Shown: positions 49,191 to 58,701, numbered from the stretch's first letter. The stretch: 64,000 bases of DNA from Limobrevibacterium gyesilva (GCF_025989185.1 NZ_JAPDNT010000001.1:124001-188000), one strand, 5' to 3'. Numbers and translations are program-made. Notes: generated by a model not told the origin, from the sequence alone.

Positions 49191-49219
49191 AAGCTAGGCT
49201 TGGCGGTCGATCGAGTCAA
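49191..49219 (-). promoter_or_regulatory. clpK promoter candidate
   Basis: Minus-strand TTGACT (49214-49219), 17-base spacer and TAGCTT (49191-49196). The -35 box is preceded by C, giving CTTGAC, which also fits the first half of alphaproteobacterial heat-shock (RpoH) promoters. It is 136 bases upstream of the clpK ATG, leaving a long leader. The rest of 49056-49349 shows nothing else. Confidence 0.45.
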
Positions 49220-49349
49220 GAACCCACCGGGCACGGATTGGTGAAGACGGGGCAATGTAACGAGTGAATATCTATGGACTTTAAGAGATGCTGTTGTTTC
49301 TGTATCGAACTTACGACGACAGCCTGCCCCGTGCCGGCAGCCGCCGCGT

Positions 49350-51149
49350 TCACGGCCGCGTGGATTGGATGATGCGATAGAGCGTGTAGCCCGAACCAGA
49401 GTCGCTGGCCACTGGCTGCAGCCAGGACGGCACCTCGTGACGGCCGAGCCGATCCAGCAGCGTGTCGGGCGGCAGGTCGGCGACCAGCATCGAGCGGGCA
49501 GCGTGGGGACATGCCAGCACCAAAGTGGCGCGAGTGGCGAGCACGGCATCCGGCGCGGACTCGGACGGCCCAGTGCGCCAAGCCGCGCGCAGGCGCATGA
49601 AGCCGCCCACATTGAGATACAGCGACCCGACCGTGTGCACCTCAGTGCGATACAACAACTCCGGCACATCGTTCACGTCCGACAGCACGACCTCCCCAGC
49701 GTAGGGCGCGAGCAGCGCTGTCACGTCACGCATCGGGCACTCTGCCGACGCGACAGAGCTGCGCCGCTCCGCCGGCGTCGCGGCGCCGAATAATGCGGGC
49801 ATGGCATCGGCGCGGGTGGACAGCATGACCACCGCCAGCAACCCGACGCGCACGAGCATCTGCAAGCCGGGCGCCCGATGGGCCAGCCGGCGCGAGCACT
49901 CCGTCAGCGCCACCGGCAGGCAGGCGGCGCCCGCCACCGCGCCATAAGTGGTAAAGCGTACATGAAGCAGGCCGAGCACCAGCGCCAGGCCCACGCAGAG
50001 GGCGGCGTAGGCCCACAGCCATGAACGCCGGCTGACGGCCAACCACACCAGCAACAGGGCCGCAAACACGCCATCCAGCAGAAACACGATCCCCTGTGAA
50101 ATCGACGCTACTGGCCGCATCTCCTGTATCTGCGCGAACATCGCGTTGATCTCGGTGGCGTCGTTCAGGCCGCCAGTGCCACGAAGGATCACGGGAAACA
50201 GCGCGATCCACAGCAACACTAACCCGACGCCGACAGCACTTCCCAGCAGCGCCCGTGGCAGCGGCGCCAGCGGCGCCCGATCGAGACTCCACAGCCACCA
50301 GCCGACGGCGCAGGCGACAGCCGCGAGCACGACAAAGACGACCGACAACCGGGTGATCTCGACCGCGCCATAGCCAGGCAAAGGTGGATCGACCGCAAAT
50401 GTGCATGCGGTCAGCGCCACGAATACACTTCCCGCTGCCGCGATTCCGCTGCCGATTCCCATGCCACGCGGAGACAGCATCCAGGCCAGGCCAGTCCCAC
50501 CGAAGGCCATGAGTATCAGAGGCATGGATTCCGGACTGAGCCAGATCCCTGCGCTCGCCCAGGCGCCAAGACCCCAGCCTGCGGCGAGATCGCCCACGGC
50601 CAAGCGTCCGGCATAACCAGCCAGCATCACGGCGGCCAGGCCCAGTGGCACGTGGTGATGTGCCACCCCCGGCAACCCATAAGCCACGATGGGCGGAGCC
50701 ATTGCCGCCAGTACAGGTGCGGTCCAACGCCAGCCTCGATCGGCCAGCGGCGCCATCGCCCAGGCCGCGCCGACCCCCAGCAGCCCGACGCCGATTGGCC
50801 CGATCGCGAGTGCCGCACCGTGCAGCGCCGTATCGGGGCCGAGCAACAGTCGCAGCGGCGCGGCCAGCAATAGCAGCATACTGTCGAGGAAATGTGACCA
50901 ATGCAGCACCGTGCCGCCGCCCGAACCGTCGCGCAGCACGACATGCAATGGCTCGCCGAGCCGTACGATGTCGCGCAACCGGACAAGGCGCATATAGGTG
51001 TCAGGGTTCAGCAGGTCGCCCTGCAGCACACCCGGCGCACTGCGAAGACCGGTGGCGACATCAAGCACTGCGGCAATCAGGAAATACACCGCCGCCTCGC
51101 GCCCGCTCAGTGCCGGGCGGGCGCCGCCCGCGGCCGTGTCTTGCTGCAC
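49350..51149 (-). CDS. GT-C-like polytopic membrane protein, uncharacterised
   Basis: A 599-residue protein with about 12 membrane helices and a C-terminal periplasmic domain (about 480-599). An acidic segment LLNPDTYMRLVRLRDIV followed by TVLHWSHFLD resembles the first luminal loop of GT-C glycosyltransferases, which use polyprenol-linked sugars. I place it in that group with caution. GTG 51149, ten bases after the dsbA-like stop, is chosen as start. Longer in-frame starts would overlap that gene by over 100 bases. Somewhat lower GC than its neighbours. Confidence 0.65.
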   Translation of the reverse strand: MQQDTAAGGARPALSGREAAVYFLIAAVLDVATGLRSAPGVLQGDLLNPDTYMRLVRLRDIVRLGEPLHVVLRDGSGGGTVLHWSHFLDSMLLLLAAPLRLLLGPDTALHGAALAIGPIGVGLLGVGAAWAMAPLADRGWRWTAPVLAAMAPPIVAYGLPGVAHHHVPLGLAAVMLAGYAGRLAVGDLAAGWGLGAWASAGIWLSPESMPLILMAFGGTGLAWMLSPRGMGIGSGIAAAGSVFVALTACTFAVDPPLPGYGAVEITRLSVVFVVLAAVACAVGWWLWSLDRAPLAPLPRALLGSAVGVGLVLLWIALFPVILRGTGGLNDATEINAMFAQIQEMRPVASISQGIVFLLDGVFAALLLVWLAVSRRSWLWAYAALCVGLALVLGLLHVRFTTYGAVAGAACLPVALTECSRRLAHRAPGLQMLVRVGLLAVVMLSTRADAMPALFGAATPAERRSSVASAECPMRDVTALLAPYAGEVVLSDVNDVPELLYRTEVHTVGSLYLNVGGFMRLRAAWRTGPSESAPDAVLATRATLVLACPHAARSMLVADLPPDTLLDRLGRHEVPSWLQPVASDSGSGYTLYRIIQSTRP

Positions 51150-51159
51150 GACGTCGGTT

Positions 51160-51939
51160 TCAGCGCTTGCGGGCCAAGGCCACGGCGTCCTGCAGTTCGG
51201 CCAGCTCGACCGCGCCGGGCAGCAACCGCCCCCCGATGACATAGGCCGGCGTACCCTGGATCTGCAGGGCGTGGGCAAGTTGCAGGTTGGCATCGATGCG
51301 CGCCTGGATGGCGGGGTCGGCCATGTCGCGCTGCAGCCGGTCCCAGTCGAGCCCGACGCGGATCGCCGCCGCCCGTAGGCTGTCCTGGTCGACGTTGGGC
51401 GGCCCGGACATCAACACCTCGAACAGCTTCAGGTAGCCGCCCTGGCGCTGCGCCGCCAACAGCGCTTTCGCGCCCATGACGCTGGCCGGTCCGAGGATGG
51501 GGATGTCCTTGTAGACGACGCGGATGTTGCGGTCCTTGCGCAGCAACTCGGCCATCACCGGCTGCATGCGCCGGCAATAGGGGCAGCGGACGTCGAAGAA
51601 CTCCACCACCGTCACGTCGCCTGCGGGGTTGCCCGCCACCGGATCGCCGGGCGTGCGCGTCAGCGCGTCCGCCATGCTGGAGATGGCGGCCTGGGCCGCG
51701 GCCTCCTGCCGGCTCCCCTCATCGGCCTGCAGCGTCTCGATGGCGTCGCGCAGGATCGAGGGGTCGGCCTTCAGGGCGGCACGCAGAATGTCGACGATCT
51801 CCTGGCGCTGCTGGGCGGTGAAGCTGCCCGCCGCGGCGCCCTGTGTCGCCGTGCTCTGGGCCGGTGCAGCATGGCCAGGGCGGACCGGGGCGGTCGCCAC
51901 GAATGCGGCCAGCAGCAGCATGGCCAGGATACGGATCAT
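51160..51939 (-). CDS. DsbA-family thiol-disulfide oxidoreductase
   Basis: A 259-residue exported protein with signal peptide (to GHAAPA, about residue 25), a helical N-terminal extension (40-95) and a thioredoxin fold with active-site Cys119-Pro-Tyr-Cys122. GTPAYVIGG gives the cis-Pro loop. The extension and CPYC motif match the DsbA/DsbG-like group with an N-terminal dimerisation arm (ScsC/Com1 like). It likely oxidises or isomerises disulfides in the periplasm; no dsbB or dsbD is nearby. Confidence 0.86.
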   Translation of the reverse strand: MIRILAMLLLAAFVATAPVRPGHAAPAQSTATQGAAAGSFTAQQRQEIVDILRAALKADPSILRDAIETLQADEGSRQEAAAQAAISSMADALTRTPGDPVAGNPAGDVTVVEFFDVRCPYCRRMQPVMAELLRKDRNIRVVYKDIPILGPASVMGAKALLAAQRQGGYLKLFEVLMSGPPNVDQDSLRAAAIRVGLDWDRLQRDMADPAIQARIDANLQLAHALQIQGTPAYVIGGRLLPGAVELAELQDAVALARKR

Positions 51940-52009
51940 CGTGCGGGGTGCCTCTTGATAGTGTGGTAACGGGATAGGCCGGAATGACGGAGATTATAAG
52001 CGGGATACG

Positions 52010-53395
52010 TCAGAAGCCTTCACGGTTCTCTTTCTTCACGGCGTTGCTGATATCCGTTGCGCGCAGCCTGGCGGGGCCGGCCGGCAACAACTTCTCGGCC
52101 TTCGTCGCCAATGCGCGCGCAGTGCGGATGTCGCCGAGCAGCATCGCCTCCTCGGCCAGCGCCAGGTTGGCCTGGCCCAGATCGCCCACCCGCCCCCAGG
52201 CGATGCCCAGGGAACGCCAGGCATCGCTGTCCTCGCGGTCGCGGTCCAGGGCGGACTGCAACTGCTGCACCGCCGGGCGCAGCAGCAGCGGGTCGCCGGA
52301 CTCGATCATCGCATGCGCCAGCGCCGCCCGGATTTGCGGCTGGTCCGGCGCCAGCCGTGCCGCCTCCCGATACGGGCCCAGGGCCTCTCGCACCCGGCCA
52401 CCCTCGAACAGCATCTGCCCCTTCAGTTCATGGAGCCAGGGGCTGCCGGCCTGCTCGGCCAGCAGGCCATCGATCAGGGCCAATGCCTCATTGGTGCGGG
52501 CCAGGCGGTGCAGCGCGATGGCCCGGGCGTACCGGGCCGGCGCGGACTTGTCCGTCGCCGCCACGGTGCGCAGCGTGACCGAGCTGGGATCAAGGAAGCC
52601 GTGCAGCTTGGCCCGGACCATCTGGAACCCCTGCTCGAAGCCAGGCGGCAATTGGTTGTTGCTGTACGGGCTGCGCGCCACGTGCTCCTGCACGAACGCC
52701 ATCCGCTCGCGTGTCAGCGGATGGGTGAGCAGATACGGGTCCTGCTGCGTGGAGTTCAGCGCCTCCTGGCTCTCCAGACGATTGAACAGGTCGAGCAACC
52801 CGCGGGCGGACCATTGGTTCCGGTCCAGGAATGCCATCGCGCCCTGATCGGCCGACTGCTCGATGCCGCGGGTGAACGAGAGGAAGTTGCGCATCGCCAT
52901 CTGCTGCGCCCCCAGCCCTGCGCCGATGGCACCGCTGTCGCGGGTGACCGCGCCCGCGGCGGCGCCGATCAGCACGGCGACGATCGATTCGATCATGGCC
53001 TGGCGCATGGCGTCCGGCAGCCTGGCCAGGTGGCCGCCGGCGATGTGGCCGGTCTCGTGCGCCAGCACGCCCACCATCTCCAGCGCCGACTCAGCCTGCA
53101 TGATCAGGCCGGTATGGACGAACATGCGGTTGCCGGTGCTGACGAACGAGTTTATGGCGTTGTCCCGGATCAGGATGATCCGGACCAGGTTGGGATCGAC
53201 CCCGGCCGCGCGGAACAAGGGGTTGGCATACGTGCGCAGCAGCGTCTCGGTCTCGGCGTCGCGGATCAGGATCACACGCGGCCCGCCGCTTCCGGGCGGC
53301 GCCTGCGCCGCCGCCGGCCCGGCAGGCAGCAGCCCCGCCAGCACAACCATCGACAACAGCACGGACAGAATGCGGATCAGCAGCCTCGGACGCAT
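52010..53395 (-). CDS. periplasmic M48 metalloprotease with TPR domain (BepA-like)
   Basis: A 461-residue exported zinc protease. Signal peptide to AAAQAPP (residues 27-33); active site HETGH with His113, Glu114 and His117; third-ligand region SADQGAMAFLDR, where the usual Glu is Asp or Gln; and a C-terminal TPR array (about 290-445, ALALIDGLLAEQAGSPWLHEL and further repeats). This layout is that of BepA/YfgC, which degrades or matures stalled outer-membrane LptD. Its ATG overlaps that of the divergent gamma-glutamyltransferase gene. Confidence 0.86.
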   Translation of the reverse strand: MRPRLLIRILSVLLSMVVLAGLLPAGPAAAQAPPGSGGPRVILIRDAETETLLRTYANPLFRAAGVDPNLVRIILIRDNAINSFVSTGNRMFVHTGLIMQAESALEMVGVLAHETGHIAGGHLARLPDAMRQAMIESIVAVLIGAAAGAVTRDSGAIGAGLGAQQMAMRNFLSFTRGIEQSADQGAMAFLDRNQWSARGLLDLFNRLESQEALNSTQQDPYLLTHPLTRERMAFVQEHVARSPYSNNQLPPGFEQGFQMVRAKLHGFLDPSSVTLRTVAATDKSAPARYARAIALHRLARTNEALALIDGLLAEQAGSPWLHELKGQMLFEGGRVREALGPYREAARLAPDQPQIRAALAHAMIESGDPLLLRPAVQQLQSALDRDREDSDAWRSLGIAWGRVGDLGQANLALAEEAMLLGDIRTARALATKAEKLLPAGPARLRATDISNAVKKENREGF

Positions 53396-54830
53396 GTGCC
53401 ATAGACTAGCCAATCGCGGCGTCGCCGTCCTGGTTGCGCTCGGCCTCGCAACATCCGGCTGTTCGACCGTCAATTCGGTCTTCGGCCCGCCCGCGAACCC
53501 CGAGGGAGCGCCCGGCCATATCAAGGGCTTCCTCGGCGGCGTGGTGGCCGACGAGCCGCAGGCGGTGCTGGCGGCGCGTGAGGTGCTATCGGCCGGCGGC
53601 AACGCGGCCGATGCGGCGGTGGCGTTGGGCTTTGCCCTGTCCGTCACCCTGCCCTCCCGCGCCGGGCTCGGCGGCGGCGGCGCCTGCCTCGCCTACAAGG
53701 CCGGCAAGGGCGGCTCCGGCGTGCCGGACGCGGTGCTGTTCACGCCGGTGCCGCCGGCCAGCGCGGCCGGGGCGGACCGGCCGGCGGCGGTGCCGATGCT
53801 GTCGCGCGGCCTGTTCGCGTTGCATGCCCGCTATGGCCGCCGGCCCTTCGAGTCGCTGATCGTGCCGGCCGAGCGCCTGGCGCGCCTGGGTGTCGTGGCA
53901 AGCCGCGCCTTCACCCGCGACCTCGCGCTGGTGGCAGGGCCGCTGAGCGCCGATCCTGGTGCACGCAATGCGTTCTTCCGCGCCGGCCAGCCGATCGGCG
54001 AAGGCACCATGCTGGTTCAGCCCGACCTCGGCTCGACCTTGGCGCAGATCCGCGTCGCCGGCGTCGGCGATTTCTACCAGGGCGCGCTGGCGCGGCGGAT
54101 GGCCGAGGCATCCAGATCCGCCGGCGCCACGCTGACGGCGGAGGATTTCCGCGGTGCCGTGGCGCGTCTGGCGCCACCGTTGATCCTGCCGGTTCGGGGC
54201 GGCGATTCCGTGGCCTTCCTGCCGCCGCCCGCCGATGGTGGCCTGGCCGCCGCGGCGGCGTATCAGGTGCTGGTGTCCGACCCGGCGGCGCTGGATCGCG
54301 CCAATGCGCGTGCGCTGGCGGTGGCTGCGCGGTCGCGCCAGGGCGGCGCCGATCCCCAGGCGATCCTCGCCGCCAACGACCTGCCGGCTGCGAGCCTGCC
54401 GGCGCTGCCGGCGTCCACCACCTTCGCCACGCTGGACCAGGACGGCAACGCCGTCGTCTGCGCCCTGACCATGGGCAACCTGTTCGGCACCGGGCGGATG
54501 GCGCCGGACACCGGCATGTTGCTGGCAGCATCACCGAACTGGATTCCGCCGGCGCTGCTGTCCGCGGCGATCCTCTACAACAGCCACATTCGCGCCTTCC
54601 ATGCCGCAGTCGGCGGGTCGGGCCAGGCCGGCGCGCCGCTGGCGGTGGCCCTCCCCCTGGTGCAGGTGCAGAACGACCGCAGCGCCGTGGCACGACCGGA
54701 CCCGGCCGCGGTGCCCGATCCCGGCCGGGCCAACATCATCGCCTGCAACGAGTATCTGCCATCCGAGGAAGGATCCTGCGGCTGGGCGACCGATCCGCGT
54801 GGCGCGGGTCTCGCCATCGGCAGCAATTGA
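53394..54830 (+). CDS. gamma-glutamyltransferase-family lipoprotein, short form
   Basis: A 478-residue Ntn-hydrolase of the gamma-glutamyltranspeptidase family, against about 580 usually. It has a lipobox (ATSGC, Cys23), the GGNAADAAVALGFALSVTLP segment, and the probable autocatalytic nucleophile Thr342 in STTFATLDQDGNAV. The C-terminal part after LFGTGRMAPDTGMLL is reduced and lacks the usual GSPGG loop, reading VGGSGQAG. ATG 53394 overlaps the divergent protease ATG; ATG 53370 is an alternative. Periplasmic glutathione or peptide cleavage is the family role; activity here is uncertain. Confidence 0.78.
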   Translation: MCHRLANRGVAVLVALGLATSGCSTVNSVFGPPANPEGAPGHIKGFLGGVVADEPQAVLAAREVLSAGGNAADAAVALGFALSVTLPSRAGLGGGGACLAYKAGKGGSGVPDAVLFTPVPPASAAGADRPAAVPMLSRGLFALHARYGRRPFESLIVPAERLARLGVVASRAFTRDLALVAGPLSADPGARNAFFRAGQPIGEGTMLVQPDLGSTLAQIRVAGVGDFYQGALARRMAEASRSAGATLTAEDFRGAVARLAPPLILPVRGGDSVAFLPPPADGGLAAAAAYQVLVSDPAALDRANARALAVAARSRQGGADPQAILAANDLPAASLPALPASTTFATLDQDGNAVVCALTMGNLFGTGRMAPDTGMLLAASPNWIPPALLSAAILYNSHIRAFHAAVGGSGQAGAPLAVALPLVQVQNDRSAVARPDPAAVPDPGRANIIACNEYLPSEEGSCGWATDPRGAGLAIGSN

Positions 54831-54846
54831 TGGCTGTCAGGAAACC

Positions 54847-56007
54847 ATGGCCCTGAAGACCGGGCGGGGCGCTGCCGCCCCGCCGTTCATCGTGATGGAC
54901 GTGATCACCGCGGCCAATGTACGACAGGCCGCATTGCCGCCGGGCGCGCCCCACGTCATCCGCATGGAGGTCGGCCAGCCCGGCACCGGCGCACCTGCCG
55001 GCGCGGTGGCCGCCGTCCAGGCGGCGCTCGCCGCCGGTGCCCCGATGGGCTACACGGAGACGTTCGGCCGCCGCAGCCTGCGCGAACGCATCGCCCGCCA
55101 TTACGCCGCGTGGTACGGGCTCGCTCTGCCCATGGACCGCGTGGCTGTGACCGTGGGCGCATCCGGCGCCTTCCCGCTGGCCTTCCTCGCCGCCTTCGAC
55201 CCCGGCGACCGCGTGGCCATGGCCGCCCCGTTCTATCCACCCTATGTGAACATTCTGACCGCACTGGGAATCGAACCGGTCATCATCGAGGCTGGCGCGG
55301 ACACGCGCTTCCAGCCGACCGTGGCAATGCTGGAACGGCTGGCGCCGCGCCCCGACGGGCTGATCGTGGCCAGCCCCTGCAACCCCGCCGGCACCATGCT
55401 GCACCCGCAGGAGCTGGCGGACATTGCCGCATGGTGCCACCGCAACGGCGTGCGGCTGATCAGCGACGAGATCTATCACGGGCTGAACTACGATTCGCCC
55501 CTCGCGACGGCGGCCGCACTCAGCCCGAGCGCCATCGTCGTGAACAGCTTCTCCAAGTATTTCAGCATGACCGGCTGGCGGATCGGCTGGCTCGTGCTGC
55601 CGGACGATCTGATCCGCCCGGTCGAGTGCCTGGCGCAGAATCTGTTCATCAGCCCACCGCACATCGCCCAGATCGCCGCCGAGGCCGCGTTCGACTGCAC
55701 GGACGAGCTGCAGGCCAACGTCGCCCGCTACCGCCGCTCGCGCGACCTGCTGCTGGCGGCCCTCCCCGGCGCCGGCTTCCCGCGGCTGAGCCCGGCCGAG
55801 GGCGCGTTCTACCTGTACGCCGACGTCTCCGACCGCAGCAACGACGCCCACGACTTCTGCGCGCGCATGCTGGCCGAAGCCGGCGTGGCGGCGTCTCCGG
55901 GCGTGGATTTCGACCGCATGCGGGGCCACCATTTCGTGCGCTTCAGCTATTGCGGGCCCGAGGCGGACATGGCCGAAGCGGCTGCACGCCTCGCGCACTG
56001 GCGCTAG
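54847..56007 (+). CDS. class I/II PLP aminotransferase
   Basis: A 386-residue fold-type I aminotransferase of the aspartate/alanine transaminase group. GYTETFGRRSLRERIARHY, SPCNPAGTML (substrate/PLP loop), SDEIYHGLNY with the PLP Asp, and SFSKYFSMTGWRIGW with the PLP lysine are all present, as is the C-terminal substrate-binding Arg in FVRFSYCG. Substrate not predictable. It starts 17 bases after the gamma-glutamyltransferase gene, so both may act on the same amino-acid pool. Confidence 0.87.
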   Translation: MALKTGRGAAAPPFIVMDVITAANVRQAALPPGAPHVIRMEVGQPGTGAPAGAVAAVQAALAAGAPMGYTETFGRRSLRERIARHYAAWYGLALPMDRVAVTVGASGAFPLAFLAAFDPGDRVAMAAPFYPPYVNILTALGIEPVIIEAGADTRFQPTVAMLERLAPRPDGLIVASPCNPAGTMLHPQELADIAAWCHRNGVRLISDEIYHGLNYDSPLATAAALSPSAIVVNSFSKYFSMTGWRIGWLVLPDDLIRPVECLAQNLFISPPHIAQIAAEAAFDCTDELQANVARYRRSRDLLLAALPGAGFPRLSPAEGAFYLYADVSDRSNDAHDFCARMLAEAGVAASPGVDFDRMRGHHFVRFSYCGPEADMAEAAARLAHWR

Positions 56008-56028
56008 TGTCCCGAATCCGAAGTTCGC
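56004..56028 (-). repeat. 25-26-bp repeat unit, inverted copy
   Basis: Read on the minus strand it starts GCGAACTTCGG and ends GGACACTAG, the same as the unit at 56109-56134 except for five central bases. It overlaps the last codon of the aminotransferase. Confidence 0.6.
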
Positions 56029-56034
56029 ATAGGT

Positions 56035-56060
56035 GGCGAATTTCGGGGACAGGACACTAG
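56035..56060 (+). repeat. 25-26-bp repeat unit, direct copy 1
   Basis: Begins GGCGAATTTCGG and ends AGGACACTAG; two mismatches to the unit at 56109-56134. Confidence 0.62.
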
Positions 56061-56084
56061 CCCTTTGTTTTCAGTGGCCTGCTG

Positions 56085-56115
56085 ACCCCTGCGTCCGCCG
56101 CAAGATGCGGCGAAC
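56085..56115 (+). repeat. palindromic repeat element, copy B
   Basis: A 31-base element with one mismatch to 45221-45251 (opposite strand). The hairpin core CGCCGCA-AGA-TGCGGCG (56096-56112) has the same stem but a different loop, a pattern expected of a repetitive extragenic palindrome. Confidence 0.65.
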
Positions 56116-56134
56116 TTCGGGGGCAGGACACTAG
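56109..56134 (+). repeat. 25-26-bp repeat unit, direct copy 2
   Basis: Begins GGCGAACTTCGG and ends AGGACACTAG; overlaps the 3' arm of the palindromic element. The remaining spacer to 56369 shows no gene. Confidence 0.62.
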
Positions 56135-56369
56135 GAGCAATATCGGTTCGGCGCTTCTCTCGGCGCCGATCATGCTTTCGATGCCAGGGGCGTGCCAAAT
56201 CCCGATCATGATGTCGGAAATTTTTACAATTCGCGCCGACAGGACCGTCGCACATCCGGGAAGTGCTCGCGATTCCAACAGGCTCTCTGCGAGGCACGAT
56301 AGTTGCATCGCGTTAAGCAAACGTTATTGCGACGCCAGGGCCGCGCGCAGCGGTCGCGGAGAAGATGAG

Positions 56370-57011
56370 ATGATGCGTATTCGACACCTGTTCCTGGTCA
56401 TGGCCCTTTCCGCATTTGGCGCGGCATATGCCACGCCGGCGGCGGCCGATACGGCAACATTCGTGCTCACGCAGGACGCCTGCAGCGGCACATGCGGCAC
56501 CGGCCCGTTCGGCACGATCGTATTGACCGAGGTGAGTCCGTTCCAGGTCGATGTCCTCGTCACCCTGATCCCGACGGCGAAATTCGTTGCGACCGGCGCC
56601 GGCGACTCGCTGGCGTTCAATCTGCTGTCCAACCCCGTCGTCACCATCACCAACATCACGCCCGGGTTCGCGAGCGTGGCGTCGCCCAAGGGGATGGGCG
56701 GCAGCTACGGCTATGGCGTGGACTGCCAGGTCCCGTCCGGTTGCGGCAGCGGGGCGAGCAACCCCAATCCCGGCCCGCTGGCCTTCAGCGTCATCGCCTC
56801 CACGGCGATCCAGATATCGAGCTTCATCGCCAATGGTGCGGGCATCTTCTTCTCCAGCGACATCATCGGCCCCAACGGCAAGACGGGCAATGTCGGCGCC
56901 CGCGCCGGCACGGTGACGGTCACGCCGGTGCCGGAGCCGGCCTCGATGGCGCTGATCGCATCGGGGCTCGCCGGCATCGCCCTGGTGCGCCGCCGCCGCG
57001 CGCGGACCTGA
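56370..57011 (+). CDS. PEP-CTERM sorting-signal exoprotein
   Basis: A 213-residue secreted protein: signal peptide to AAADT, a beta-rich middle with four cysteines ([14 protein letters not shown]), and a C-terminal PEP-CTERM tripartite tag [16 protein letters not shown] followed by basic residues RRRRA. Exosortase recognises VPEP, cleaves and links the protein to the cell surface or extracellular polymer. No exosortase lies in the window. Two consecutive ATGs (56370, 56373) follow a GGAGAAG ribosome-binding site. The body of the protein is not recognised. Confidence 0.83.
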   Translation: MMRIRHLFLVMALSAFGAAYATPAAADTATFVLTQDACSGTCGTGPFGTIVLTEVSPFQVDVLVTLIPTAKFVATGAGDSLAFNLLSNPVVTITNITPGFASVASPKGMGGSYGYGVDCQVPSGCGSGASNPNPGPLAFSVIASTAIQISSFIANGAGIFFSSDIIGPNGKTGNVGARAGTVTVTPVPEPASMALIASGLAGIALVRRRRART

Positions 57012-57034
57012 CCGCCGGAAAAAAGGGCACGGAC

Positions 57035-57061
57035 CGGCCGGGCCGCAACGCGGGCCGGCCG
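57035..57061. terminator. strong hairpin between convergent genes
   Basis: A 12-base stem (57035-57046 with 57050-57061, one mismatch) and AAC loop in the spacer between the PEP-CTERM and ETF-QO genes. Bidirectional terminator candidate, without a T-tract. Confidence 0.55.
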
Positions 57062-57066
57062 ACCGG

Positions 57067-58701
57067 CTACATCCCGCCGGGATAGACCGGCCCGCCGCCG
57101 CCTTCCGGGGGCACCCAGTCGATGTTCTGGGTCGGGTCCTTGATGTCGCAGGTCTTGCAGTGCACGCAGTTCTGCGCGTTGATCTGCAAACGCGGATCGC
57201 CTTCTTCCGCCCCCACGATCTCGTAGACGCCAGCAGGGCAGTAGCGTGTTTCCGGGCTGCGGTACTTGTTCCAGTTCACCGTGATCGCCAGGTCCGGATC
57301 GCGCAAGCGCAGATGCCCCGGCTGGTCTTCCGCGTGGTTGGTGTTGCTGATGAACACCGAGGACAGCCGGTCGAAGGTCAGCTTGCCGTCGGGCTTCGGA
57401 TACGCGATGCGCGGGACCGCATCCGCCTCCATCAGCGTGGTGTTGTCCGGATGCGCATGGTGCAGCGTCCAGGGCGCCCTGCCGCGGAACACGTAGGTGT
57501 CGATGGCGGCGTTGAGCAACCCGCCCCACAGGCCGAACTTCGCGAAGCCGGGACGGATGTTGCGCACGCGATACAGCTCGTCCCACAGCCAGCTCTGGCG
57601 CAGCTTCTCGGCATACGCCACGGGCTCGGGCGTGCGGTCGGCGGCCAGCGCCTCGGCCACCGCTTCGGCGGCGAGCATGCCGGACTTCATGGCGGTATGG
57701 GTGCCCTTGATCTTCGGCACGTTCAGGAACCCTGCGGTGTCGCCCACCAGGCAGCCGCCCGGGAAGGTCAGCTTCGGCACCGACTGGAAGCCGCCCTCGC
57801 TGAGCGCGCGCGCGCCGTAGGCGATGCGCCGTCCGCCTTCGAAATGCTTGCGCATGTCCGGGTGGGTCTTGAGGCGCTGCATCTCCTCGAACGGATTGAG
57901 CCAGGGGTTGCGGTAGTCCAGCCCCACCACGAACCCGTAGGAAATCAGATTATCCCCCCAATGATACAGCCACGACCCGCCATAGGTGGCGCTGTCCATC
58001 GGCCAGCCGACGGAATGCTCGATCAGGCCGGGCCGGTGGTTCTCCTTCGGGATCTCCCACAGCTCCTTCACGCCGATGCCGTAGGTCTGGGGATCGCAGC
58101 CCTGGCGCAACCGGAAGCGTTCGAACAGCGTTTTGGTCAGGCTGCCACGGCAGCCTTCGGCAAAGATGGTGTAGGCGGCGCGGAGCTCCATGCCCGGGGC
58201 GTAGTTCGGGCCGGGCTCGCCGTCGCGGTTCACCCCCATGTCGCCGGTGGCCACGCCGATCACGCGGCCGCCCTCCTCCAGCGCTTCAGTGGCGGCGAAG
58301 CCGGGGTAGATCTCCACGCCGAGCGCCTCGGCCTGCTGCCCCAGCCAACGGCACACGTCGCCCAGGGAGACGATGTAGTTGCCGTGGTTGTTCATGGTCG
58401 GCGGCGTGGGCAGGCGGATCGAGCTGGCTTTCGTCAAATAGAGGAAGCGGTCGTCCCTGGCCTGGGTGGTCAACGGCGCCCCGCGTTCGCGCCAATCCGG
58501 CAGCAACTCGTCCAGCGCGCGCGGCTCGACGACCGCGCCGGACAGGATATGAGCCCCGACCTCGGCCCCCTTCTCCACCACGCAGACGGCGGCGTCCGGG
58601 GCGAGTTGCTTGAGCCGTATGGCGGCGGCCAGGCCGGACGGGCCGGCTCCCACCACGACCACATCGAAGTCCATATGCTCGCGCGCCACTCTCTCAGCCA
58701 T
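57067..58701 (-). CDS. electron-transfer flavoprotein:ubiquinone oxidoreductase
   Basis: A 544-residue membrane-attached flavoprotein that passes electrons from ETF to ubiquinone and thereby serves the acyl-CoA dehydrogenases of the 11-17 kb operon. FAD-binding [17 protein letters not shown] (residues 12-28), [18 protein letters not shown], and the C-terminal [4Fe-4S] cysteines in RYCPAG and CVHCKTC are all present. ATG 58701 has a GGGGGAGAGACC ribosome-binding site; the longer frame is not conserved. Confidence 0.94.
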   Translation of the reverse strand: MAERVAREHMDFDVVVVGAGPSGLAAAIRLKQLAPDAAVCVVEKGAEVGAHILSGAVVEPRALDELLPDWRERGAPLTTQARDDRFLYLTKASSIRLPTPPTMNNHGNYIVSLGDVCRWLGQQAEALGVEIYPGFAATEALEEGGRVIGVATGDMGVNRDGEPGPNYAPGMELRAAYTIFAEGCRGSLTKTLFERFRLRQGCDPQTYGIGVKELWEIPKENHRPGLIEHSVGWPMDSATYGGSWLYHWGDNLISYGFVVGLDYRNPWLNPFEEMQRLKTHPDMRKHFEGGRRIAYGARALSEGGFQSVPKLTFPGGCLVGDTAGFLNVPKIKGTHTAMKSGMLAAEAVAEALAADRTPEPVAYAEKLRQSWLWDELYRVRNIRPGFAKFGLWGGLLNAAIDTYVFRGRAPWTLHHAHPDNTTLMEADAVPRIAYPKPDGKLTFDRLSSVFISNTNHAEDQPGHLRLRDPDLAITVNWNKYRSPETRYCPAGVYEIVGAEEGDPRLQINAQNCVHCKTCDIKDPTQNIDWVPPEGGGGPVYPGGM

